Assembly: GCF_027409185.1 (NCBI RefSeq)
Contig: NC_084471.1
Span: forward strand, 6,974,535-7,038,534
Origin: Cynocephalus volans
Taxonomy: Eukaryota; Chordata; Mammalia; Dermoptera; Cynocephalidae
DNA: 64,000 nucleotides
Reading direction: 5' to 3'
Shown here: positions 47,647-58,255 of the stretch, in pieces
How positions within the stretch are numbered: position 1 is the stretch's first letter
How the letters are laid out: each line of letters opens with the position of its first letter
The notes under the pieces: model-generated
Told to the model about the DNA's origin: nothing
The model's input: only the letters and a program-made list of their open reading frames with translations
The model's database searches: none
Program-made: the position numbers and the translations under genes

Positions 47647-47886
47647 TCATTTTTTGAACGGTTTCTTACTCTTTGCCTCAACAAGACGTTCTCGGTTCAT
47701 CTTGTACGTTCCTCGTACAGCCTCAGGACTGGCCTCCTCTCCGAAAAACACTGGATCCTTTCGGTGGGGCAGGTATTTAGAAACGAAGATGTGGGCGCCG
47801 GGTGTGCTTAGTATTCCCGGGATATCACTGCGTAAAAAGGCCTTTTCAGCAAAGGTAAGAAATGGATGTTTACATCCGAAATTCAC
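47647..47886 (-). CDS. Unrecognised 79-aa open frame upstream of the SULT4A1 island (candidate only)
   Basis: An ATG-to-stop frame on the minus strand begins MNFGCKHPFLTFAEKAFL and ends with a basic tail (EAKSKKPFKK). I do not recognise it. It starts about 50 bp from the YY1-like motif, so it could belong to a divergent transcript. Against it, the overlapping plus strand is open too and contains a good donor-like CAAAGGTAAGA at 47851-47861, and no conserved domain is visible. It may be chance, a retrocopy, or an exon read on either strand. Confidence 0.2.
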   Translation of the reverse strand: MNFGCKHPFLTFAEKAFLRSDIPGILSTPGAHIFVSKYLPHRKDPVFFGEEASPEAVRGTYKMNRERLVEAKSKKPFKK

Positions 47887-47933
47887 GTCAACTCCCCCCG
47901 TTCCACCTCAGTCTTCGTCGCCTCCTCCCACTC

Positions 47934-47944
47934 CCGCCATCTTC
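47934..47944 (-). promoter_or_regulatory. YY1-like motif at the edge of the CpG island
   Basis: The minus strand reads AAGATGGCGGG, a YY1-type element usually found just downstream of a transcription start and oriented with it. Its minus orientation hints at divergent transcription from the SULT4A1 island. The ATG inside it opens only a ten-codon frame ending TGA (MAGVGGGDED). Confidence 0.4.
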
Positions 47945-48009
47945 CTCCTCCCAGGCCGAGAACCGCCCCTAAAGCCCCCGGGGGCGGGGTGGGCGGGGAG
48001 CGCGCGCGC

Positions 48010-48098
48010 CGACGTCACGTCTGCGCAGCGCCATGACGTCATGCCCGCGGGGCGGGGCCTCCCCGCCCGGCTCGGGGCGCGGCGGCGCCGTGACGTCA
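48010..48098. promoter_or_regulatory. SULT4A1: Cluster of cAMP-response elements (CREB/ATF sites)
   Basis: Two perfect palindromic TGACGTCA octamers lie at 48034-48041 and 48091-48098, and a one-mismatch CGACGTCA at 48010-48017, all within 206 bp upstream of the ATG. CREB/ATF-family proteins bind this octamer. Control of mouse Sult4a1 by CREB and ATF-2 is established knowledge; that these copies act here is inference. Confidence 0.85.
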
Positions 48099-48215
48099 CA
48101 CCAGCGGAGAGGCCGCCGCGCGCCGGCTGGAGCGGACGTTTGCGGGTGCGGGCGCGGGCGCGGGCGAGGACCAGGCGGCGCGGGCTGCGGGCCGGGAGGC
48201 GGCGTCGGCGGCGGC

Positions 48216-48384
48216 ATGGCGGAGAGCGAGGCCGAGACCCCCAGCACCCCGGGGGAGTTCGAGAGCAAGTACTTCGAGTTCCACGGCGTGCGGCTGCCGC
48301 CCTTCTGCCGCGGGAAGATGGAGGAGATCGCCAACTTCCCGGTGCGGCCCAGCGACGTGTGGATCGTCACCTACCCCAAGTCCG
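48216..48384 (+). CDS. SULT4A1: SULT4A1 exon 1, brain sulfotransferase-like protein, partial gene
   Basis: 169 nt, 56 codons plus one base. It begins MAESEAETPSTPGEF and ends with SDVWIVTYPKS and the first base of Gly before donor GTGAGC. All 56 residues agree with human SULT4A1 as I recall it (284 aa in full). TYPKSG is the start of the 5'-phosphosulfate loop that binds PAPS in cytosolic sulfotransferases. SULT4A1 is the highly conserved, brain-enriched orphan member with an atypical cofactor site. The ATG lies in GCGGCATGG, a good initiation context, inside a CpG island. Exon 2, expected to begin TSLLQEVVYLV, was not found, so it should lie beyond the window. The sequence shows no lesion, in contrast to PNPLA5 upstream. 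Confidence 0.95.
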
Positions 48385-48934
48385 GTGAGCCCCGCGCCGA
48401 CCGCGCCCCGGCTCTGCGGCGCGGCCGCGGAGACGCTGCGCCCGCTCCGGGGGCGGGGGACCGCGCCCACCGCCCACCCGGCGCTTGGAACCCTACAGGG
48501 CGCGGGGGGGGGGGTAGGGGGTGGGCCTGTAGTTGGGGAAACCAAGGCCAGAGACCTTCGGTGGCGGCCTGGGGTCCGCGGTAGGACCGCGTTCCGTGGA
48601 GGTGGAGCCTGTGTGGCTGGAGCCGCCAGGAGGACCGGCCCAGGACCGCCACACATCCCTGCTTGCCCACCCGTTACCTGGTTGGCTGTGTGACCTTGGA
48701 CAGGTCACTTAACCTCTCTGTTACTGAATCCGGTCCAGCCTTTGATGAGTACAAAGTCCTGGTGACCATCTGGGAAGGGGGATAGAACTGGCGTCAGGGC
48801 AGTGGACGTCCCTCATTTCCAGCGTGGGCTCCGGGTGGGGGATGGGACCAGCCTTGCCCGGATGCGTGCCCGGTGCGTTCCCTTGTTTCGGGGTTGCCTC
48901 CAACACTCAGGCAGGAGCCGGGGCACTCACATTT

Positions 48935-49085
48935 CCCAGCGTTAACTGACGTTACATTCACAACAGCCATGTAAGGTAGAGGTGGTCGTTTCCACTTTAC
49001 AGTCTTGATGCGCAGGCTCAGAGAGGGGAGGTGGCCTGCCCAAGGTCACACAGCTGGTGAGTGGCAGACCTGGGATCTAAAGCCA
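48935..49085 (-). repeat. MIR SINE in SULT4A1 intron 1
   Basis: CAACAGCCATGTAAGGTAGA, GGCCTGCCCAAGGTCACACA and GCTGGTGAGTGGCAGACCTG are a well-preserved minus MIR core. Confidence 0.8.
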
Positions 49086-50479
49086 CGCTTGTCTGTCTCG
49101 AGACCCGATGTAAGATATGATCGTGTAGTGTCTCTTCTGAGGTTTGCAGGGGAAAGAGGTAACTGTCCTCCTCTTTGAACAGGCCCTGAGGGTTTCTCTT
49201 GTTGCCCCTGTCTTCGAGGGAGACCCCTGAATCCAGACACACTGTCTGTATCTGGTCCAGACGGTGGCTGGCCTTAAGGTCACATTGGACAGCAGTGGGG
49301 CAGGGTGCAGGAAAAGCTGTGGGCTTGGCTGTCATAGCTGTGTAGAGTTCCAGACATCCCTCTGAGGAAGGTTGGGGAGGGGGCTGTTAGTGGAGGCATG
49401 CTGCTGGGGGGCACTGAAGGCCCTGGGGCTGCTGGGCTTGGAGAACCGAAGTCCCTGGTGGGCTTACTGCAAACAGAAGTCCTGCTGGACTGTCCTTGGG
49501 AAGAGGGAATGGAAGGAGATGGGCACAGGATACTTGCTATGGCTGGAGACCTCCCTTCACATCAGGGCCATAGTTAGCCCCTCACCCAAACCACAGGGCC
49601 CCATGGGTGTGGGCGTTCAGAATTGTTCAGATTTTAGAGAAATAGTTGCGTATAGAACATAAGAACTCCAGCTGGGTTTGGGGCTGTACTTTAGAATGAC
49701 ACACATTTATAATATTTTTGCTACAAAATGTATGAATATTCACATTAAGTGTGATAAATAAAGATCGAAAATAGTCTCATGTCAGTTTAGGACAGGGTTT
49801 GCCTCCAAATGATTTATGAAAAACCTGGGTTTTGGCACTTTTTAGCGTTTTGGAGTTGCAGATGAGGGATTGTGGGCCTGCGCTATATCTCCCTTTTAGA
49901 GATGAGGAAATGGAAGTTGAGAAGTTAAGTCACGGGGAGGGGCTGGGGGAGACACATCAGGTCTGATGACTTGGCTGGCTGGGAGGCTCCCCTGGAAGGC
50001 TGTGTACTTGGGGCTAGCCAGTGATGCTGGCCAGGGCTCTGCATTGAGGGCCTGGGGAGGTTCTGCTGGGGAGATTTCTGGGCACCTTGATGGGTATGAG
50101 TTGTTTTAAGGAAGTTTTCTAAATAACCAAATATCATATCTTGTTTGTAACTTGCCATCTTTCAAAGACAAACAAAAGCACGTCTTAGGCTTTTTAACAA
50201 GGAGAGTGAATTTAATGGCCCTTTCACTGGTGACGGAAAACACGGCAATGGCCTGGAGATCCCTGTGTGAGGCCCCTTCACACGGTGCCCTAGAGAGTTG
50301 CCTTTTTAAAACTTACATTTTTTTTTCCTGACTGTCCTTGTGGCCTTTTCAGGCTCTTAACTGCTTCTCCGCCAGCCCCCTGCCTATTCCTTTTGCCTTC
50401 ACTCCTGAGAGTTCGGTAACCTGAGGACTACCTTGTTAGAGCTGTGGGTAAGCCAAGAGCAAACAGCATTAATAACTCG

Positions 50480-51945
50480 ACAGCGGACTACCTGCTGTGC
50501 TCTGGGCTTTGTAGCTTACCAAGCCCTTTCTATCCATCACCATAGCAAGTTCTCCCCCAAAGGGCAATGTCGTAGGACAGAGCTGGTCTTCCATTACACA
50601 AGTGGGGAGATGGAGGCTCTGGGAGGTTCAGTGACTTTCCCAGCCCACGTGGCTGGTACAAGGCCGAGTTGAGCTGACCGAGGAGGATCTGGGATTTTCT
50701 CCTGGGAGTAAAGAGAGGTAGAGTGCATGGGGGTTGTGTAGGCCAGTATTTTCTGTTCCTTTTTTGCTCTCTTCCTGGTTCTCAAGCTTGTTCCTTTCCA
50801 CCCTTCTCATCCATGCTGCGGATGGGGCAGCATAAGTGAGAAGTTTTCTCAGGAGAGACAGTCTGCGCTAGCTTTAAACCAGTGCTTGTAAAGCCTTCAC
50901 TCTTCCCACTCTGCTGTAGAGTTCATTACGTGGGATGATCAAGGGGGCTGAAGAATCAGTCCCAAAAATCTGCCCTGAAGATTTCTCTCAACTAGAGAAG
51001 GAGGGTCCTGGATGTCATTTCCAGTGGCAACTGGTGTAGCGGGAAGGGCAGGTATAGGGGTCGGGACATGGGTTCTAGAGAGTCACTGCTCTTGGGTTAG
51101 TCTGTGCCTCCCTTTCCTCCACTGGAAATCCAGAGCTTCAAGTGTGCAGTTGCTGAGATTGCACCCTGCTCTGGGATCCTTTGAGGGGATGTTATCTTGA
51201 GCACACACCAGTCATGGTTTGGGATGGGACCCTAGAATGCTTTAGGAATAGTTACTCACATCCTCAGCTTTGGCAGCCGCTTATCAAGTCCTGTGTGCCA
51301 CTGTGAATCCATGAGGGACTCGTACCTTTTTTGCAGAGGCTCAGAGAAGGCAAGAACTTGCTCAGAGTCACACAGATGCTGAGAGAAAGAGGCCAAGTCT
51401 GATCAGGTCCCCTGGTCTGTGGCTAGCCTCTCCCCTGCCCCGTGGGTGCCCTGTTGCCTTTGGAAAGTCACGAGAGCTGCTGGACTCTGGCCCTAAGGAA
51501 GATGGAGGGTCAGGCCTTCTTTGAGCATGCTTTATAACACTGGAAGTCTTTAGACCACTTAGAGATTTTGAGGTTTTTGTTACTGATTTGAGTCCTCTCC
51601 AGGTGGACTGTAGGTTGTCCAGTTCACATTTCCTTTCCCTTTTCTTTCCTCTCCTGCCCCTCTGTGTCCCTCCCCGACCAAGGGTGAGTCTGTATGAGGC
51701 ACCAGTGCTTTGAGATTAAGAATCTGGCATTGGAATTGGAAGTCCTGGGTTTGAATGCAGGTTTGCTGCTCACCAGCGGGGTGGCCATGGCAAATGCCAG
51801 AACCCCTTCGAGCTGTGGTTTCTGCAGAGGGAGGGCAGAGCGCCTCTCCATGTTGGTGTGTGGCTGTGAAGATGAGTGCAGTGGCGGGTGAGGGTCCCTG
51901 GCCCAGTACCAGACACATGGTGAGCATGGGAAGGGTCGTTGTGAA
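50480..51945. repeat. Three MIR SINEs in SULT4A1 intron 1
   Basis: Minus copies at about 50490-50675 (ATTACACAAGTGGGGAGATG) and 51250-51400 (AGAGGCTCAGAGAAGGCAAG), and a plus copy at about 51695-51945 (TGGGTTTGAATGCAGGTTTG). Confidence 0.65.
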
Positions 51946-52374
51946 CACCCGCTCTCACAGCCTGAGCACTTGCTGTGCTTTCCTGGGTGCTGGGGAGTTA
52001 GAGGCCCCATCCAGTGCCTGCCCTCCGTGAGCTCATAGTCTGCTGGGGGAGACAGGGAGACATGAACTAACAGCTGCCCCTGTCCCCTGCCACGGCATGG
52101 AACCCATGGCTTCCTTCGGTTTCCAGTGTCCTGTTCTAGGAGATCATCATGAACTCACAGGTGGTCAGAGCTGGAGGGGCCTGGAGAGTGCCTCATCCGC
52201 TCCCACCCCGCTGCTGATGGGGAGCTGAGGGTCACAGGGGCCAGGCGGTTTCTGCTGGTAAAGGCAGTGGCGATTAGAACCTGGCCTTCTGCTTCCCGTG
52301 TAGTGTACAACAATATACTGCTTGCTAGGATTTTTGTGTGTGTGTTTCTGACATTTTAGCTCAAATGATAGGTT

Positions 52375-52545
52375 AGGACTCTGCTGTCCAGTACAGGAGC
52401 CTTTAGCCACAGGTGGCTATTTAAATTTAATGAATTAAAATGAAATAAAAGTAGAAATTCACTTCCTCAGTAGCGGTCACTACTTAATGGACTCCATAGC
52501 CACATGTGGCTACTAGCTACCGTATTGAACAGCACAGATGTAGGA
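52375..52545. repeat. AT-rich interspersed element with imperfect inverted ends
   Basis: CTGCTGTCCAGTACAGGAGC at the left pairs with TACCGTATTGAACAGCACAG at the right. Nested inside, AGCCACAGGTGGCTATTTAA pairs with AGCCACATGTGGCTACTAGC. The layout suggests a nonautonomous DNA transposon. Related to the partial copy at 17525. Confidence 0.6.
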
Positions 52546-52826
52546 TATCTCCGTCATTGCTGAAAGTTTGATTGGACAATGCCAATCTGGGATTGTTACA
52601 AATACTGGGAGCACATTGTGCCTTCTGAGGAGGACTTTTCTGTTTATCACTGACTTGTTCATAATTGTTCGTTCTTACCGCCCCTTTGGTCTCAGTATTA
52701 TTGTAGTGTTAAACCTGAATGTGTCTGTGAAAACATTTTGTCACTGTATGTTGTTGGTTTGATGGCAATCACTGCCATTGGTTTTGCTAACAGATTGCTG
52801 ATACCGGGTCTTTGGTTCCTGACTGG

Positions 52827-52868
52827 GCGGAGCCCCAAGGTCACCGGGCGGAGCCCCAAGGTCACAGA
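52827..52868 (+). repeat. 21-bp direct duplication
   Basis: GGGCGGAGCCCCAAGGTCAC occurs twice in tandem with a 21-bp period and one end difference. A simple recent slippage event. Confidence 0.9.
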
Positions 52869-54879
52869 GGATCCAGGGCTCAGCCAGAGTGCCCATCTCC
52901 TTGATTTTATTTTCCCTTTGATTCCAGCCAGTCCTGAGGAGCACGTGCATTCTCTCGTCACTGATGAGGAGGGAAGAAGTGTGTCACTGCTGGGGAGCGA
53001 GAGTCTGCCTGGGGTTGAGCATCTGGGCCCGGTGCTGCCCTGGTACCGTATGGCCTTGGCTGAGCCGCCCAACTTCTCTGAACTTCAGTTTGCTCCTGAA
53101 AAGTGAGAGGATTGGAACTGATTGATTCATTTGAATCTTAAATTTTCAGACAACTCCGGGGTGAGGAAGCTGAAGGGAGACTCACAGTGTGTAGGTCCAG
53201 GCTAGGTGGATGTCCTAGTTTTCTTTGTATGTGCATGTCACCAAGTCCAGGAGGGGTGGCTGCAGCAGTGTTGTGAACAAGGTGACACTATCCTCAAGGA
53301 GCTTGCAGAGACTTGGGGGAAGCCAGACTCCTAATACCGAGAAGGCAACTGACAAACCAGGGCAGTCATTCTCAGGCTTGGCAGATGGCCCAGGGATGAG
53401 GGCTCACATGAGGAGGCTCCCTGGAAGACTGCGTGGAGGAGGTTGCAGTAGGCTGGGACCTGGCCTGGAGGCTGGGTGGGATTACCTGTCTAGACAATGT
53501 CCCACTCTCTGCCTCATGTGATCCTGAGAACAGCCCTGCACTCTTGTGGTTATTTCCTTTTTCTAGCTGTGTAGCGAAGGTTCGGTGAGGGCCAAAGACC
53601 AGGGTGGTCTCAGAATCTGAATGCACAGTTTTTACCTGTGGACTGTGGAGAGGAACTAGCCACATGAAGAGAAGGAAGAGACGCTTGGGCATGGCAACCA
53701 GCATGTCCTGAGCGCTTGACCTGTGCCAGCCACTCCCCAGGGAGCGTGTGCATCTGTGTGTCTCACACACGGGGAGATGCTTCAGCGCCTCAGTGGGTGG
53801 ATGAGGAAGCTGGTACAGGATGTCAAGGAACTCGGCACCCACCTCACATGTCGTGGGATGGAGATTTGTTCTGCAGTCAGTGTGAGTGCTGAGCCTTTTC
53901 CACTTCACCACACGGGAACAGAGAGAGTTTTATGGTAATGTGGAGAGTTGCCGCTTCCCATGAGAGGACACTGAGGCCTGAAGAATGGAACAGGTGGTTT
54001 CGTACCAGGATAACCATGAAGCTCCTCTTTCCTTTCCCCCATCCTTTCCCTCCTGCTCCCTTGTTCCTTCCCCTTTCCCTTATTCCAGCTGCTCACACAT
54101 AATAAGAGGTCTTGGAACTGGGGAAGGGGATGGCAAGTCAAAGTCCCTGGGCCTGCTGGAGGAGTGTTTCTCCCCATCACTAAATGAGGTTGGGAAGTGA
54201 AAGCCTAAAGAACAACCAACAGGGTCCCAGAAAGAGAGAGGGGCAGAGGCCTCTGGGGGAATCATCATTGTGGCCCTAGTGGGACAGGAAGAGACCTGAG
54301 TCCTCCCACTGGGCTCCGTGGCCTCATCCTGGATTTCTCATTTCTCATTCCTCGCAGACAGTATCGGCTCCTCCTCCCACATGCACTTTGTCACTTGCTC
54401 CTGTGGCTCCCACCCCTCATCACTCTCAGATCTGTCCACCCTTCAGCACCTGCTGCAGGCTTAGGACACTTCCCTCCCCACCTGGAGTACTGCAGCGGCC
54501 TCCTCCCAAGCCCCTTCCAGTTCACCTTTCTCTCTGTAGCTGGAGTGATCTCTCAGAAACACAAATCTGACTTAGTCACTCCCTTCTTAGAGGGCTTCGC
54601 TCACTCCCCGTTGCCTTCAGGCAACATGTATACTCCTTAGCCTGCCCTTCTGTAATCTGGATTTCATGGGTTCTGCCTCCTTGCTCGCCTTCCATGTGGA
54701 GCTATCTGAACACAACAGATTATTTCTTGCCTCTAGACTTTGTTTTTTCTTTTTGTTTTCTTTTGCCTCTGGACTTTGGCTCCTTTTGTCTGGTATATTG
54801 CTTCCCTCCCTGCCTTCTCCTATTCCCTTCCATCCAACTACCTGATGAGGACTTCCCATTTTCAAAATGCCAGTCATCT

Positions 54880-55430
54880 GCTAAACGTGGGACTAAACAT
54901 CCTTCCTGGGCCTTCCTCCTAGTATCTTTTGTCACTTTAGAGATGTCACTCCATTTTCTTCTGGCTTGCATAGTTTCTGATGAAAAGTCAGCTGTAAATT
55001 CTTTCTCTGTAATTTTTTCTCTGAGTATCTTTTTTTCTCTGTCTGCCTTCATGATTTTCTCTTTTTCTTTGATTTTCAGCACTTTGAATATGATGTGTCT
55101 AGGTTTTTTGGTTTTTATCCTGCTTGGGATTCTCTGAGCTTCTTGTATCTGTGGTTTGATGTTTTTCATTATTTTGGAAAAATTCTCAGCCATTATCTCT
55201 TTTTTTTTTTTTTTTCTAAAAGATGACCAGTAAGGGGATCTTAACCCTTGACTTGGTGTTGTCAGCACCACAGTCAGCCAGTGAGCGAACCGGCCATCCA
55301 TATATGGGATCCGAACCCGGGGCCTTGGTGTTATCAGCACCGCACTCTCCCGAGTGAGCCACGGGCCGGCCCTCAGCCATTATCTCTTCAAATATTTCTT
55401 CTACCCTGTTCTTTTGAGATTCCAATTACA
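54880..55430 (-). mobile_element. L1 LINE fragment, ORF1 remnant, split by a SINE
   Basis: On the minus strand, NRVEEIFEEIMAE lies before the SINE and ENFSKIMKNIKPQIQEAQ after it. The frame continues with RHIIFKVLKIKEKEKIMKA and FTADFSSETMQARRKW. This is the C-terminal nucleic-acid-binding half of L1 ORF1p, with frameshifts. More L1-like sequence extends to about 56.0 kb (NMYEQMGYSAEKW). Confidence 0.85.
55202..55371 (-). mobile_element. Dimeric tRNA-Ile-derived SINE with 17-bp target duplication
   Basis: Two tRNA-Ile-like units lie head to tail on the minus strand. The first has GTGCGGTGCTGATAACACC and GGTTCGGATCC. The second has GGCCGGTTCGCTCACTGGC, GGTGCTGACAACACCAAG and GGTTAAGATCC, then an A tail. 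CTCAGCCATTATCTCTT flanks it at 55185-55201 and 55372-55388, 17 of 17 identical, proof of recent target-primed insertion. Confidence 0.93.
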
Positions 55431-57039
55431 TATATGTTAGATCACTTGATATTGTTGTACAGCTCTTGGATATTCTTTTCTGGTTTTTTTCATTCTCTTT
55501 TTCTCTTTATATTTTAGTTTGGGTAATTTCTATGGACCAATCTTTAGGTTAACTGATTCTTTCATCTGCCGTGTCAAGTCTACTGATGAGCCCATTGAGA
55601 GCATTCTTTGTCTTTGTTGTTGTATTTCTCCACTATTAGCATTTCCACTTATAGTTTCCACTTCTCTGCTGAATATCCCATCTGTTCGTACATGTTGTTC
55701 ACCTTTTCCATGGAAGCCTTTACTGTATTAATCAGACTTACTTTAAATTCCTGGAGTCTGATTCTGTTGATTGCTTTGTCTCTTGATGGGTAGATAATTT
55801 TTTTCTTGCTTTTTTTGTAACTAGTACTTTTTCCTTTAATGTTGGACATAGTGTGTCAGATCATAGAGACTGAAGTCAATTGTATTTATGCTTGGAAATG
55901 AGCCTGTCTTTTTCATGCTAGGCCAGTAGTAAGGGGGATTGAATCAACCTAGTCTAGTTGGGCCAGTTTGGGTTCTTTTGTTGCTCTGGCTGCCTTGAGT
56001 GACCACTGCTTTCAAATTATTGTAACATGACCTTGTGCTGAGTTTCCAGAGGGCTTTTTTTTTTTTTTCAGTGTTCCTGCTCTACCTTCAGCTTTTGGTC
56101 TTCCATGTAGGTCTGAGCCTTAGAGGACTTTTCTTGCCACAGTCTTGTCCCTCCCCCAGTGGTACCCCCAGTGGTAGGTTGCCATTGCTCTGATTTATGA
56201 GCTTGGAGCAGGGAGGGTTTTGAGGGTTCTCTGTTGTCTGGTACAGCTGTAGTCTTAGGCTCCATGTCTCTGGGTCTCAGTGGGGGCTTGCTTAGTGATC
56301 CTGCTCTCCTTTGAGTTGTGTCAAAATTTGCCTGGATGGTGGGTCTTGCGCAGGAAACTTTCATGTCGCTTCTCTAGCATTTGGGGATCTCTGGTAGGCA
56401 GGGCCCAGGGATGGTTTCCTGCCCCTCCCCTGAGGGTAGAGGGTTTTTTTTTTTTTTTTCTTTTTACCCTTTGTGTAGCCACATTGGGTCTTTATCATTG
56501 CCCTGGGAGGGTGACCATGTTTGCTGCCCCTCCCCCAGTTGCTTAAAGCTTTTTTCCTGTAGAGGAGAAGGGTGCAGGCAGGATTTGTTCTTTTCCTGTA
56601 GCTGTGGCAGTGAGATGCTTTCTCCAGCCTGCCACCCCCAGTCATTCTCTGGAGCACCTGGCCTAAGTCTGTGGAGAAGAGCCTATGTTTGGATGTGAGC
56701 TTTCTGCTTGTGTCTATGGCTCCAGAAATTCTGTGCTCTCACACAGGCCCATGATCAGCCTTCAGCAATTTGTAAAAATCTGAATTCTTCCTACCCACTT
56801 GCATGTTCCTGGCTTCTCTTCCTCTGGAGCCCTGTCTCAGGTAAGCTGGTTCTTGTGTCCTGCCTCTTTCCAGAAAAGTCTGTTTTTCCTGGAATTTCAG
56901 CCATTTGGTTGAGTAAAGCTGGGATCTTGTAGCTTATCTTGCCTCCCCTTGTCAGTGTGGGAGCACCTCTTTCTGTTACCAGGCACACTCGACCAACCCC
57001 TGGTTGATGCTCCCCAAAATTTGACATCAAACTCACAGA

Positions 57040-58255
57040 TCTGGCTGCCTGCCCCCAGACAAAAATAACAACCCAAAAGTCAAATGTTGGTGAAAATGAC
57101 AGTCAGCTTTTATTCAAGAACACTGGTGACTGGAGGAGAGATATTAGGCTGACCCATCTCTCCAGTAAACCTGAAGGAGAAGGGCCAGACTAAAGCCATC
57201 TCAAAGACTCAGGTTTACTGAGGGGCTTTAAAGAGCGGGATGAGGGAGTGGAATATGGAAAATGAAAAGCAGGAGGGAGGGGGTGTGAGCAGCAAGGGCT
57301 TCATGAAAGGTCTCAGGTATAAAGTCTCGCCAAGGCTCCATCTGGTTTCTGCTTGTGTCCTTGCTGTTAACTCAGGGTCCTGCTGGAGGGTGGAATCAGC
57401 ACAGCTTCATTGATGTCTTCCTTGGTTTCCCAGTGTCTGGATAGTATGTGGAAGTCTGCAGCTCCAGGCTGGCTGGGAAACAACTTTATATTCATGTAAA
57501 ACAATGCATTTTGCTTTTCTTTTAAATAAACAGGGGAGATGTAGAATATACTATAAAGCATATGTACTTCACAGAGCCTGATTTTCCAAAGCCTTGCAGT
57601 TTCAATATTGACCTTGCAAGGACAGGAAGTTTTCCTCAGGCTATAAGTCTCTGTTGCAGGATAAGAATTGTGGCACAGCAGGTTGCTGGCTCAAGGACAG
57701 ACTAGTTACTGACTGTTAAGTAAAGATACTGAGAAATTGCTGTAAGAAGGAGTGTTTGCTAAGATCAAGCTTGTGTTGATAAGATCACCGAATTGCCTTA
57801 CTGGAATGTCATCTGGCTTGTTTCACTGAAAGTTACCAGCCTATATTGTTAAACTATAACCCCGCCTTTGTTCTCTTCCTGTAACTTCCTGGTCTGGAAA
57901 ATAAATGCAGGAAGAGAACCCCAATTCAGGGTTAATTTCCCGAGGAAGGGTTGCCTCTCGCTGGAGGGTCCCAGGGAAGTTAACCTCTTTGGGGCTTCTC
58001 GCTGCTCAGAAGAGATGGGCTTTGAGTAATCCTTTGCATCTTCATCACCCAGGGGAAGTGGGGTGACAAATCCGTGGGGGGCAAAGCAATGCAAGACAAC
58101 AATCTTGCCCCATAACCAAGGTTCAAAATAATCAAATGACCATGGAAAAGGGCACACTCAGAGAAATGCATGCCAAGAAAAAAAAACTGTCCTTTTAAAA
58201 TCTTTTAGAGCCCATGCAGTTTTAGGTCCCAACATGGGTTCAGTCATGCTCACTA
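57040..58255 (-). mobile_element. ERV LTR, copy 3, carrying a younger LTR inside
   Basis: Left part 57040-57504 (GTCAGCTTTTATTCAAGAAC, GGTGACTGGAGGAGAGATAT) and right part 58103-58255 (CCATAACCAAGGTTCAAAAT, CCAACATGGGTTCAGTCATG) match copy 2 in PNPLA5 intron 4. Orientation is minus. Borders are approximate. Confidence 0.8.
57505..58098 (+). mobile_element. Solo ERV1-type LTR nested in the older LTR, 4-bp target duplication
   Basis: 594 bp, TG...CA (TGCATTTTGCTTTTC to GCAATGCAAGACA), flanked by ACAA at 57501-57504 and 58099-58102. Removing it and one ACAA restores ATGTAAAACAATCTTGCCCC, the sequence expected from copies 1 and 2. AATAAATGCAGG near 57900 gives plus orientation. No viral coding sequence is present. 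Confidence 0.9.

Larger units (their letters stand above)
47925..48660 (+). promoter_or_regulatory. SULT4A1: SULT4A1 CpG-island promoter
   Basis: A sharp rise in G+C and CpG covers the region around the SULT4A1 start codon, with no TATA box in a convincing position. It contains GC boxes (GGGGCGGGGTGGGCGGGG at 47980-47997 and GGGGCGGGGCC near 48049), a TGCGCA NRF1-like core at 48022-48027, and a cluster of cAMP-response elements. GCGGGC and GGC repeats fill the probable 5' UTR. The transcription start cannot be placed exactly. Confidence 0.85.

Noticed and set aside
47654-48388. 244-aa plus-strand frame across the SULT4A1 island
   Set aside because: Arg/Ala/Gly-rich composition from the CpG island; it overlaps the real SULT4A1 start in another frame.
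48096-48656. 186-aa minus-strand frame over SULT4A1 exon 1
   Set aside because: Antisense shadow of G+C-rich coding and intron sequence; no recognisable domain.
9390-55371. tRNA-like blocks as functional tRNA-Ile genes
   Set aside because: Each has mutated or deleted stems, an A-rich tail and, in one case, a target duplication; they are SINEs.
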